Positions 1-6,579 of a DNA stretch of 9,383 bases are shown piece by piece. A program made the translations under genes and the position numbers. The DNA lies in the NCBI GenBank assembly GCA_903910245.1, contig CAIVYX010000218.1, positions 1 through 9,383 on the forward strand, read 5' to 3'. Numbering within the stretch: the stretch's first letter is position 1; each line of letters starts with the position of its first letter. The notes below the pieces were generated by a model that worked only from the letters and a program-made list of their open reading frames with translations, ran no database searches and was not told where the DNA came from. The DNA is from an uncultured Opitutia bacterium (GTDB lineage: Bacteria; Verrucomicrobiota; Verrucomicrobiia; Opitutales; UBA953).

Positions 1-1602
1 GTGGGCTTCACCGACGCCGACTTCGCCAAGCCCGTCGTGGGCGTCGCCTCGACCTGGTCAATGGTCACCCCCTGCAATATGCACATTAACCGACTGGCCG
101 ACGAAGCCGTCAAAGGGGCTGACGCGGCCGGCGGCAAGGCGGTCATCTTCTGCACCATCACCGTCTCGGACGGTATCTCCATGGGCACCCCCGGTATGCG
201 CTATTCACTAGTCTCGCGTGAGATCATCGCGGACTCGATCGAAGCCGTAACCGGCGCCGAAGGCTTCGACGGCCTGGTCGCCATCGGCGGCTGCGATAAA
301 AATATGCCCGGTTGCGCCATCGCCATGGCGCGCCTCAACCGCCCTTCCATCTTTGTTTACGGCGGTACTATCGTCCCTGGGCTGCACCGCGGCCAGTCGG
401 CCGATATCGTCACCGTCTTCGAAGCCGTCGGCAAACACGCCGGCAAGCAGATCGGCGAAAGCGAGCTCAAGGAGATTGAAGTCTGCTCCATCCCCGGCGA
501 AGGCTCCTGCGGCGGCATGTATACCGCCAACACCATGGCCTCCGCGATTGAAGCGTTGGGCCTCAGCCTGCCGGACAGCTCCGCGCAGCTTGCGAATTCT
601 AAGGCCAAGCTCGAGGACTGCGAGCGCGCCGGCAAGGCGGTGCTGGAACTCATTAAGAAGAACATCCGCCCTTCGGACATTCTTTCGAAGGAAGCCTTTG
701 AGAATGCCATCACCGTCGTCATCGCCCTCGGCGGTTCGACGAATGCCGTGCTCCACCTCATCGCGATGGCCCATTCCGCGGACATCAAGCTCACCCTTGA
801 GGACTTCGAGCGCGTCGGCCGCCGCGTGCCGGTGCTCGCCGACCTCAAGCCGAGCGGCAAGTACAACATGGCGCACTTCGTCCGCATCGGCGGCCTCCAG
901 CCGCTGCTCAAGATGCTCCTCGATAAGGGCCTACTGCACGGCCATTGCATGACCGTCACCGGCAAGACCGTCGCCGAGAACCTCGCGAATATCGGTAGCT
1001 ACGCCGCCGACCAGGACGTCGTTCGTCCCTTCTCCAATCCAATCAAGGCCGATAGCCACCTGCGTATCCTGCGCGGCAACCTTGCGCCCGACGGCTCCGT
1101 CGCCAAAATCTCCGGCAAGGAAGGCAACGCCTTCACCGGTAAAGCCATCGTCTACGAATCTGAAGAGGCCTCGCTCCGCGGCATCCTCGACGGCGAGGTC
1201 AAGGACGGCCACGTCATCGTCATCCGCAACGAAGGCCCCAAGGGCGGACCTGGCATGCGCGAGATGCTCGGACCCACCAGCGCCGTCATGGGTAAGGGCC
1301 TCGGCAAGACTGTCGCCCTCATCACCGACGGACGTTTCTCCGGCGGCTCCCATGGCTTCGTGGTCGGCCATATCACCCCTGAGGCAGCCGTCGGCGGCGT
1401 GCTCGCGGTCGTGAAGAACGGCGACACCATCACCATCGACTCGCAGAAGAACGAAATTAATCTGGACGTCCCGGTCGCAGAAATCGCGGATCGCCTGAAG
1501 TCCTGGAAGGCTTCCCCTTGCAAGGAGAAGCGTGGTACCCTCGCCAAATATGCCAAGCTCGTGTCCTCGGCCTCCGAAGGTGCCATCACCGACGGCGACT
1601 AA
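1..1602 (+). CDS. ilvD: Dihydroxy-acid dehydratase, 5' end outside window
   Basis: Dehydrates 2,3-dihydroxy-3-methylbutanoate (and the isoleucine homologue) to the 2-keto acid, the next-to-last step of valine and isoleucine synthesis, in the cytosol. Visible family marks, numbered from the window start: PCNMH with Cys25, GGCDKNMPG with Cys98-Asp99-Lys100, and GSCGGMYTANTM with Cys170. These are the three cysteines that hold the Fe-S cluster, plus the Asp/Lys that bind Mg in this family. The C-terminal GRFSGGSHG motif (about 445-453) carries the active-site serine region. The 533 visible residues run to a TAA at 1600. The in-frame GTG at base 1 is probably an internal valine: family members usually have about 20-30 more N-terminal residues before the GFTDxDF motif, so the true start lies upstream. 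A strong intrinsic terminator follows 22 nt after the stop, so ilvD ends its transcription unit. Identity is very secure. Confidence 0.96.
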   Translation: MGFTDADFAKPVVGVASTWSMVTPCNMHINRLADEAVKGADAAGGKAVIFCTITVSDGISMGTPGMRYSLVSREIIADSIEAVTGAEGFDGLVAIGGCDKNMPGCAIAMARLNRPSIFVYGGTIVPGLHRGQSADIVTVFEAVGKHAGKQIGESELKEIEVCSIPGEGSCGGMYTANTMASAIEALGLSLPDSSAQLANSKAKLEDCERAGKAVLELIKKNIRPSDILSKEAFENAITVVIALGGSTNAVLHLIAMAHSADIKLTLEDFERVGRRVPVLADLKPSGKYNMAHFVRIGGLQPLLKMLLDKGLLHGHCMTVTGKTVAENLANIGSYAADQDVVRPFSNPIKADSHLRILRGNLAPDGSVAKISGKEGNAFTGKAIVYESEEASLRGILDGEVKDGHVIVIRNEGPKGGPGMREMLGPTSAVMGKGLGKTVALITDGRFSGGSHGFVVGHITPEAAVGGVLAVVKNGDTITIDSQKNEINLDVPVAEIADRLKSWKASPCKEKRGTLAKYAKLVSSASEGAITDGD

Positions 1603-1624
1603 GGTCTTCACCTGAGCGGAAATG

Positions 1625-1657
1625 AAAGGGCGGACGCCTCGGCGGACCGCCCTTTTT
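1625..1657 (+). terminator. Intrinsic terminator after ilvD
   Basis: AAAGGGCGG (1625-1633) pairs perfectly with CCGCCCTTT (1647-1655), and the T-run at 1653-1657 continues as TTTTTGTT. The 13-nt loop can form a small inner helix (CG 1635-1636 with CG 1643-1644). It lies 22 nt after the ilvD stop and 40 nt before the chosen pgi start, so it separates the two genes. An open reading frame in the pgi frame continues back through this hairpin, which is a reason to reject the upstream ATG at 1622. Confidence 0.88.
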
Positions 1658-1696
1658 GTTGCCAAGCAGGGTGGGGGCGAGGAAGACTCCCCTATC

Positions 1697-3274
1697 GTGG
1701 CCAACTCCTTCGACCTCTTCCGAAAGCAGCTCCAGAACTTCCCTGAACTCGGCATCGCGCTCGACTTCAGCCGCGCCCCGGCGCCGGCCGGTTTCGCCGA
1801 GAAGATGGCGCCGGCCATGGCCCAGGCGTTCGCCGACATGGCGGCGCTCGAGAAGGGCGCCGTCGCCAACCCCGACGAGAAGCGTATGGTTGGCCACTAC
1901 TGGCTGCGCGCTCCCGAACTCGCACCGGATGTGAAGATCGCCGCCGAAGTAAAAATCGCCATCGACACCATCGCCGACTTCGCCGCACAAGTCCACGCTG
2001 GCCAGGTCAAGGGCTCCGCCGGCAAGTTCACCGATCTCCTCTGCATTGGCATCGGTGGCTCGGCACTCGGCCCGCAGTTCGTCACCGACGCACTCGGCGG
2101 CAAGGCTGACAAGCTCCGCGTCCATTTCATCGATAACACCGATCCCGACGGCATCGACCGCGTGTTCGACACCTTGGGCGTTCGCCTTGGCACGACGCTC
2201 GCGATTGTGACCTCCAAGTCGGGCAGCACGCCGGAGCCACGCAACGGCCAGCTCGAAGCCGCGCTCCGCTGGAAGCAAGCCGGCCTCGCCTTCGCCGCCC
2301 ACGCCGTCGCCGTCACCGGCGAAGGCAGCCAGCTCGACCAGGTCGCCGTCGCTGAGAAGTGGCTCGCCCGTTTCCCGATGTGGGATTGGGTTGGTGGCCG
2401 CACGAGCGAGATTGGTCCGGTGGGCCTGCTGCCGGCCGCGCTTCAAGGCATCGATATCCGCGGACTGCTCGACGGAGCCCGCGCGATGGATGCGCTGACC
2501 CGCGTGCCCGATGCGCAGAAGAATCCCGCCGCCGCGCTCGCGCTGGCTTGGCATCACCTCACCGAAGGCCGCGGCACCAAGGCCATGGTCGTGCTGCCTT
2601 ACAAAGACCGCCTCCTGCTCTTTTCCCGCTACCTCCAGCAGCTCGTCATGGAATCGATCGGCAAAGAACTCGACCTCCAAGGCCGCAAGGTCCTGCAGGG
2701 ACTCACTGTGTACGGCAACAAAGGTTCGACCGACCAGCACGCCTACGTGCAGCAGCTCCGCGACGGTGTGAATAACTTTTTCGCCGTCTTCATCGAGGTC
2801 CTCAAGGACCGCGAAGGCAGTTCCCTTGAGGTGGAGCCCGGCGTGACCTCCGGCGACTACCTCCAGGCCTTCCTGCTCGGCACCCGCGAAGCCCTCTCCG
2901 GCAGCGGCCGTGCTAATATTACTATTACCATCAATCAGGTGGATGCCCGCTCTGTGGGTATGCTCATCGCGCTCTTCGAGCGAGCCGTCGGTCTATACGC
3001 CAACCTGCTCGGCATCAACGCCTACCACCAGCCTGGCGTCGAAGCCGGCAAGAAGGCCGCCTCCGAGACGCTCAAAGTCCGGGCCGCCGCCATCGCCACC
3101 CTGGCCAAGTCCAAGGGCAAATGGCTCTCCGTCTCGCAGGTTTGCGAGGAAATTGCACTTGAGGGGCAAGAAGAATTGGTGTTTAAAGTCCTCCTGCATA
3201 TTTCGTCCAACCCTGGTGCCATTTCCCGTCAGGAATCTCCTGATCCTGGGAAGACACTCTTCAGTCATTCTTAA
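1697..3274 (+). CDS. pgi: Glucose-6-phosphate isomerase, long form
   Basis: Interconverts glucose 6-phosphate and fructose 6-phosphate in the cytosol. With the GTG start the protein has 525 residues. Two SIS-type sugar-phosphate-binding domains are visible: IGIGGSALGP around 117-126, SKSGST at 173-178, then DWVGGRTSEIGPVGLLP, GNKGSTDQHAYVQQL with His348, and AYHQPGVEAGKK at 442-453, whose lysine is the usual active-site residue. After this comes a tail of about 75 residues that looks like a small helical or winged-helix module. As I recall, the cyanobacterial enzyme (about 528 residues) is similar throughout, including the tail. I chose GTG 1697 because it gives the family N-terminus, has GAGGAAG 11 nt upstream, and avoids the terminator. 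The ATG at 1622 would add 25 unconserved residues encoded by the hairpin. No clear promoter is visible between the terminator and the start. The last ~45 codons are less GC-rich than the rest. Confidence 0.95.
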   Translation: MANSFDLFRKQLQNFPELGIALDFSRAPAPAGFAEKMAPAMAQAFADMAALEKGAVANPDEKRMVGHYWLRAPELAPDVKIAAEVKIAIDTIADFAAQVHAGQVKGSAGKFTDLLCIGIGGSALGPQFVTDALGGKADKLRVHFIDNTDPDGIDRVFDTLGVRLGTTLAIVTSKSGSTPEPRNGQLEAALRWKQAGLAFAAHAVAVTGEGSQLDQVAVAEKWLARFPMWDWVGGRTSEIGPVGLLPAALQGIDIRGLLDGARAMDALTRVPDAQKNPAAALALAWHHLTEGRGTKAMVVLPYKDRLLLFSRYLQQLVMESIGKELDLQGRKVLQGLTVYGNKGSTDQHAYVQQLRDGVNNFFAVFIEVLKDREGSSLEVEPGVTSGDYLQAFLLGTREALSGSGRANITITINQVDARSVGMLIALFERAVGLYANLLGINAYHQPGVEAGKKAASETLKVRAAAIATLAKSKGKWLSVSQVCEEIALEGQEELVFKVLLHISSNPGAISRQESPDPGKTLFSHS

Positions 3275-3297
3275 CCCCCTTCCCCTACCCCTACCCC
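3275..3297 (-). other. Putative G-quadruplex motif between pgi and the next gene
   Basis: The whole 23-nt spacer has no G on the plus strand. It consists of C-runs of 5, 4, 4 and 4 bases separated by TT, TA and TA. The minus strand therefore has four runs of at least four G with 2-nt loops, an ideal G-quadruplex motif, and the plus strand could form an i-motif. The mRNA leader of the next gene is the C-rich version and has no Shine-Dalgarno sequence. Confidence 0.6.
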
Positions 3298-4239
3298 ATG
3301 AACAAGAAGCTCAATGCCTTCCTCCGCATCCTGACTATCGTCGCCGCCGTCGCCGCCGTCGTCTTTGCCATCCTCCTGAAAGGCAAAATGGACATCGCCC
3401 TCACGAACACCGCTTGGGCCGTGACCGACGCCGAAGTTAAGGCCGGCAAGGAGTACGACGCCCGCATGACTTCGCTCTCCACCGTTGGCCCCATGCTTGT
3501 CGCCAAGCGCAAGACCATCACCGACCTCGAACTCGAAAAGAAGGACTTCATCGCCGACGTCGCCGACAAGAAGACGAAGATCGAGGGCCTCACCGCCGCG
3601 AACACCACGCTTGAAGGGGAACGCGCCGAACTCACCCGTAAGCGCGACGAACTTGCCGCCCAGCTGACTGACTCCAACAGCAAGAAGGACGGCGCCGAAG
3701 CCGCCCTCGCCAGCGCCAAGGAAGAACTCGTGAAGGCTACTGAAAAGGCCGCCGGCATGTTCACCAAAGAGCAGCTCGCTGAAATCGAAACCAAGGCCAC
3801 CAATGCCGAACAGAAGGCCGAAATCATCAGCGGTAAATACCGCGGCCTCCACACCAAGGTCTCCCGCGCGATGGAAAACAACCCGGCCCCCTTCGGCTTC
3901 CCCAGCGACCCTCTCGGCGAACCCGCCAAGCCGGGTGATGCTGCCCCTGCCGTCGCCGCCGTCGAAGCCGCTTCCGAAAGCATCCTGACCAACGTTCTCG
4001 CCCTCGACTCCGACTCCGGCATCGTCGCCTTCTCGGTCGGCGAAGCCAATGGCATCAAGGAAAAGGCCATCTTCGACGTGAAGATTGCCGGCAAGAAGGT
4101 GGGCAAGGTGCAGATCTCGACCGTCAAGGGAGTCCTTTCCTTCGGCCTGCTGCAGCCTGACAAGGAACTCGACATCAAAGCCATCGCCAAGGCCAGCTCG
4201 GTGTCCCTCGTTCCCTCCACTAAGATCACGCTCAACTGA
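3298..4239 (+). CDS. Membrane-anchored coiled-coil protein of unknown function
   Basis: Not a gene I can name. The 313-residue protein starts MNKK, followed by one hydrophobic segment (about 8-27, ILTIVAAVAAVVFAILL), most likely an uncleaved N-terminal membrane anchor with the rest in the periplasm. Residues about 70-185 are rich in Lys, Glu, Ala and Leu and look like a long coiled coil. A Pro/Ala-rich linker (about 190-220) follows. The C-terminal ~90 residues are beta-rich, with a GIVAFSVGEANGIKEKAIF stretch and then a GKKVGKVQI stretch. That pattern recalls the small barrel at the C-terminus of FlgT-like and other envelope proteins (inference only). There is no Shine-Dalgarno sequence; the leader is the C-rich spacer. 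The stop overlaps the ATG of the following lipoprotein gene by 1 nt (TGATG), so the two are probably co-translated. The architecture suggests an envelope-spanning or scaffolding role. Confidence 0.85.
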   Translation: MNKKLNAFLRILTIVAAVAAVVFAILLKGKMDIALTNTAWAVTDAEVKAGKEYDARMTSLSTVGPMLVAKRKTITDLELEKKDFIADVADKKTKIEGLTAANTTLEGERAELTRKRDELAAQLTDSNSKKDGAEAALASAKEELVKATEKAAGMFTKEQLAEIETKATNAEQKAEIISGKYRGLHTKVSRAMENNPAPFGFPSDPLGEPAKPGDAAPAVAAVEAASESILTNVLALDSDSGIVAFSVGEANGIKEKAIFDVKIAGKKVGKVQISTVKGVLSFGLLQPDKELDIKAIAKASSVSLVPSTKITLN

Positions 4240-4409
4240 TGTTCGGCCGCACGCTCATCGCCTTCGCCCTGTTTGCCTGCCTTCTGGGCCTGGCGGGTTG
4301 TGAGACCGTCGAGAAGCCAGCCGACTCCATGCTTCCTCTTTCCCAGCCCAGCGGCTGGCAGGGCGGCATCCCAGGCGTATCGACGCCGGGTTCCGGGTAC
4401 CGACGCTGA
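4239..4409 (+). CDS. Small lipoprotein, 56 residues
   Basis: A short gene fitted exactly between two neighbours: its ATG shares the A of the upstream TGA, and the A of its own TGA is the first base of the rsmI ATG. The protein has a lipoprotein signal peptide: MFGR, a hydrophobic core (about 6-19), then the lipobox LAGC with the lipidated cysteine at 21. The mature part is only 36 residues, beginning CETVEKPAD, rich in Pro, Ser and Gly, with SGWQGGIPG at 38-46 and a C-terminal YRR. The residue after Cys is Glu, not Asp, which by the E. coli rule would favour outer-membrane sorting. No function can be assigned. The double 1-nt overlap, the clean signal peptide and the lipobox make it a credible gene despite its size. 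Confidence 0.8.
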   Translation: MFGRTLIAFALFACLLGLAGCETVEKPADSMLPLSQPSGWQGGIPGVSTPGSGYRR

Positions 4410-5137
4410 TGTCGCCCGCCGACGCAGGTGCCGCTGGCCGTCCGCAGGGACCGGCCGGACGGCTCTGGGTCGTGGCTACGCCGTTGGGTAACCTCGGCGA
4501 TATTACCGCCCGCGCCCGCGAGGCCATCGCGGCGTGCGACCTGGTCGCCTGCGAAGACACCCGCGTGACCGGCGGCCTGCTTCGCCACCTCGCAATCTCC
4601 AAGCCGATGCTCGCCTACCATGAGCACAACGAGAAGGACGCCGCCGTCCTGATCGCCGATAAGATCGCGGGCGGCGCGAAGATTGCGCTCATCACCGATG
4701 CGGGCACGCCAGGTATCAGCGACCCTGGCTTCCGCGTCACCCGAGAATGCCGCCGGCGCGGCCTGACCGTCACCCCCTTACCCGGCCCGTGCGCAATCGT
4801 GGCCCTACTTTCCGCCTCCGGACTCCCGACCAACGCGTTCCGCTTCGTCGGCTTCCTGCCGCCGAAATCCGCGGCCCGCCGACGCTTCCTCGAAGGCCTT
4901 AAGGAGGCCGATGAGACCGTTGTGCTGCACGAGTCCTGCCACCGCATCAGCGACTTCCTCGACGAGATGCTGGAGATTCTCGGTCCCGATCGGGTCGTCT
5001 GCGTCGGCCGCGAACTCACCAAGCTACATGAGACGATTCGCACATCCGCCCTGTCGGAACTCGTGCCCGCACTGAAGGCCGGCTCGCTTAAGGGTGAGTT
5101 CACCGTGGCGATCGCTCCGGCCGGCTTCGCCCTTTGA
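4409..5137 (+). CDS. rsmI: 16S rRNA (cytidine-1402 2'-O)-methyltransferase
   Basis: RsmI methylates the 2'-O of C1402 in the decoding centre of 16S rRNA, using S-adenosylmethionine. The 242-residue protein has the tetrapyrrole-methylase-like fold marks in order: ATPLGNLGDIT (23-33), CEDTR (48-52), HEHNE (71-75), the SAM pocket TDAGTPGISDPG (96-107), PLPGPCAIVALLSASGLPT, then GFLPPKS and GRELTKLHE near the C-terminus. It stops shortly after the KGEFTV segment, so it lacks the extra C-terminal domain of the 286-residue E. coli enzyme. About 18 low-complexity residues precede the conserved LWVVATP. I kept the ATG at 4409 because it overlaps the lipoprotein stop and no other in-frame ATG or GTG lies before the conserved core. 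It is the last gene of the 3298-5137 chain; 54 nt follow before the next gene, with no clear terminator. Confidence 0.95.
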   Translation: MSPADAGAAGRPQGPAGRLWVVATPLGNLGDITARAREAIAACDLVACEDTRVTGGLLRHLAISKPMLAYHEHNEKDAAVLIADKIAGGAKIALITDAGTPGISDPGFRVTRECRRRGLTVTPLPGPCAIVALLSASGLPTNAFRFVGFLPPKSAARRRFLEGLKEADETVVLHESCHRISDFLDEMLEILGPDRVVCVGRELTKLHETIRTSALSELVPALKAGSLKGEFTVAIAPAGFAL

Positions 5138-5153
5138 GGTCTTTTATCGCGGG

Positions 5154-5183
5154 TTGACCAAACCGCCCCCTCGCCCGCATCCT
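5154..5183 (+). promoter_or_regulatory. Candidate promoter, with dyad over the -35 box
   Basis: TTGACC (5154-5159) matches the sigma-70 -35 consensus at five of six positions. With an 18-nt spacer the -10 would be CATCCT (5178-5183), a poor match. TTGACC sits inside a broken inverted repeat, GCGGgTTgaccAAaCCGC (5149-5166). If the -10 is right, the transcript would begin within a few bases of the ATG at 5192, giving almost no leader. The upstream gap after rsmI is otherwise featureless. Confidence 0.4.
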
Positions 5184-5191
5184 AGGGGACA

Positions 5192-5803
5192 ATGGCGGGT
5201 TTCGACGACAGTCTGGTCCGCGAGTATTTCGAGATGAACGGTTTCTTCGTGCGCCAGTCGCGCAAGTACGCCGTCCAATCCCGCAGAAAACGCGCCGATG
5301 AAGAAGGCGATCTCCTGGTAATCAATCCGTCACCGATCCGTGGATCCGAAGCCCCCTTCCAGCTTTTCAGCTCGGACCTGCCGAAAATCGGTGCCGCCGT
5401 CGTCGCCGTGAAAGCCTGGCATACGACCAAGGCCATCACCCCGACGATGATCAAGAAAGGCGATCTACTCGAGTTCGTCCGCGAGGAAGCCGTCAAGGCA
5501 GCGAAGGAGGCCTTCGCCGATCTGACATCGTCCGAGGGCCAGCCCATGGCGAAAATCCTCGTGCTACCGGGCATCCCGGCCACGGAACCGCAGCGCTCCG
5601 AAAGCATCACCCTGCTCCGCGAAAGCGGCGTCGACCATGTGCTGACCTTCCGGACGATCCTCGAGAACCTCGTCCAAGTGGTCGAATCGAATCAGAGCTA
5701 CGCCAAATCCGACACGTTGCAGTTGCTCCGCCTGCTTCGCGTCTACGATATGGTCAAAGCCGCCCAACTTGAATTGTTCGGTGGTGCCAACCCTCCGAAG
5801 TGA
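5192..5803 (+). CDS. Conserved-looking protein of unknown function, possibly nuclease-like
   Basis: A soluble 203-residue protein with no signal peptide or membrane segment. I believe similar proteins occur across Verrucomicrobiota, but I know no function. The N-terminus (FDDSLVREYFEMNGFFVRQSRKY, broken here as FDDSLVREYF then EMNGFFVRQSRKY) is an amphipathic helix. It is followed by a basic patch (RRKR 31-34), a strand EEGDLLVINP with Asp40, and a hydrophobic strand AAVVAVKAW with Lys74. This helix-strand-strand order with a late Lys resembles PD-(D/E)xK nuclease folds, although the usual acid two residues before the Lys is Val72-73 territory here. That makes the resemblance weak and an inference. 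The middle contains a strand ILVLPG (about 121-126) and later VDHVLTF. The ATG at 5192 has AGGGGA only 2 nt upstream, too close for a normal Shine-Dalgarno. Its TGA overlaps the lpxA GTG by 4 nt, so the two are translationally coupled. Confidence 0.85.
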   Translation: MAGFDDSLVREYFEMNGFFVRQSRKYAVQSRRKRADEEGDLLVINPSPIRGSEAPFQLFSSDLPKIGAAVVAVKAWHTTKAITPTMIKKGDLLEFVREEAVKAAKEAFADLTSSEGQPMAKILVLPGIPATEPQRSESITLLRESGVDHVLTFRTILENLVQVVESNQSYAKSDTLQLLRLLRVYDMVKAAQLELFGGANPPK

Positions 5804-6579
5804 TTCACCCTTCCGCCCAGGTCCACCCTTCCGCCCGACTCGCCCCCGACGTCGAGGTCGGGCCGTTTGCGATCATCGAAGCCGGCGCGATGCTCGGGCC
5901 CGGCTGCCGCATCGCGGCCCATGCCATCGTGAAGGCACGGACTGAACTCGGGGCCGGCGTCCGCGTCGACCACTTCGCCGTCGTCGGCGGCGATCCGCAG
6001 GATTTTTCCTTCGACCCCGCGATGGACTCCGGCACACACGTCGGCGACCGCACGGTCATCCGCGAACACGTCACCATCCACCGCGCCACCAAGGCTGGCA
6101 CGCACACCGTCGTCGGCACGGACGGACTCCTGATGGCCGGCAGTCATGTCGGCCACGATTGCGTGCTCGGCGACGATGTCATTCTTGCCAACGGCTGCAT
6201 GCTCGGCGGCCACGTGCTTGTCGGGGACAAGGCCTTCATCAGCGGCGGCGTGGCGGTGCACCAATTTTGCCGCATTGGCGGAGGCGCGCTCGTCTCAGGC
6301 AACGCCGTCATCACGGAGGACGTCCCGCCCAACGCTTTGGCCCACGGCCGCAACCTCATCTCCGGACTCAATCTCATCGGCCTCCGCCGACGCGCCGTGC
6401 CAGCCCCGGCCGTGGCGGAAATCAAGAAGGCCTACCATGCAGTCTACGCCACCCACGGCGCCTGCGCCACGCTCGCGCAGACGGCCCTCAACGAAGGCGG
6501 CTACCAAACCCCGGAGGCGCGCGCCTTCCTCGACTTCTTCCTCGGCGGTAAGCGCGGCCGCTTCGTCTCACCCGAATGA
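5800..6579 (+). CDS. lpxA: Acyl-ACP--UDP-N-acetylglucosamine O-acyltransferase
   Basis: Catalyses the first step of lipid A synthesis, transferring a 3-hydroxyacyl chain from acyl carrier protein to the 3-OH of UDP-GlcNAc in the cytosol. The 259-residue protein is of normal length: a left-handed beta helix of hexapeptide repeats (about 1-180, starting IHPSAQ-VHPSAR-LAPDVE), then a helical C-terminal domain. Key residues align with E. coli: His119 corresponds to catalytic His125 (LLMAGSHVGHDC), His116 to His122, and HQF at 154-156 to 160-162. The position equivalent to E. coli Gly173, which sets acyl chain length, is Gly167. By the known rule this predicts a long hydroxyacyl donor of about C14. 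The start is a GTG inside the overlap GTGA with the upstream stop. It has no Shine-Dalgarno sequence, so reinitiation after the upstream gene is likely. The other lipid A genes (lpxC, fabZ, lpxD) are not beside it. Confidence 0.96.
   Translation: MIHPSAQVHPSARLAPDVEVGPFAIIEAGAMLGPGCRIAAHAIVKARTELGAGVRVDHFAVVGGDPQDFSFDPAMDSGTHVGDRTVIREHVTIHRATKAGTHTVVGTDGLLMAGSHVGHDCVLGDDVILANGCMLGGHVLVGDKAFISGGVAVHQFCRIGGGALVSGNAVITEDVPPNALAHGRNLISGLNLIGLRRRAVPAPAVAEIKKAYHAVYATHGACATLAQTALNEGGYQTPEARAFLDFFLGGKRGRFVSPE

Noticed and set aside
1..3. GTG at base 1 as the true ilvD start
   Set aside because: The window simply begins here; the family has conserved residues before GFTDxDF, so this codon is more likely an internal valine.
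1622..1696. ATG at 1622 as the pgi start
   Set aside because: It lies inside the ilvD terminator hairpin, adds 25 residues not seen in the family, and has no ribosome site; GTG 1697 fits better.
1586..2740. 384-codon minus-strand frame opposite pgi
   Set aside because: Pgi is certain on the plus strand with full motifs; the antisense translation is low-complexity and crosses the ilvD terminator.
3291..4235. 314-codon minus-strand frame opposite the coiled-coil gene
   Set aside because: Same length and phase-locked to the plus gene; Ser/Ala-rich mirror of the Lys/Glu-rich coiled coil. The plus-strand gene has the membrane anchor and overlaps its neighbour in the usual way.
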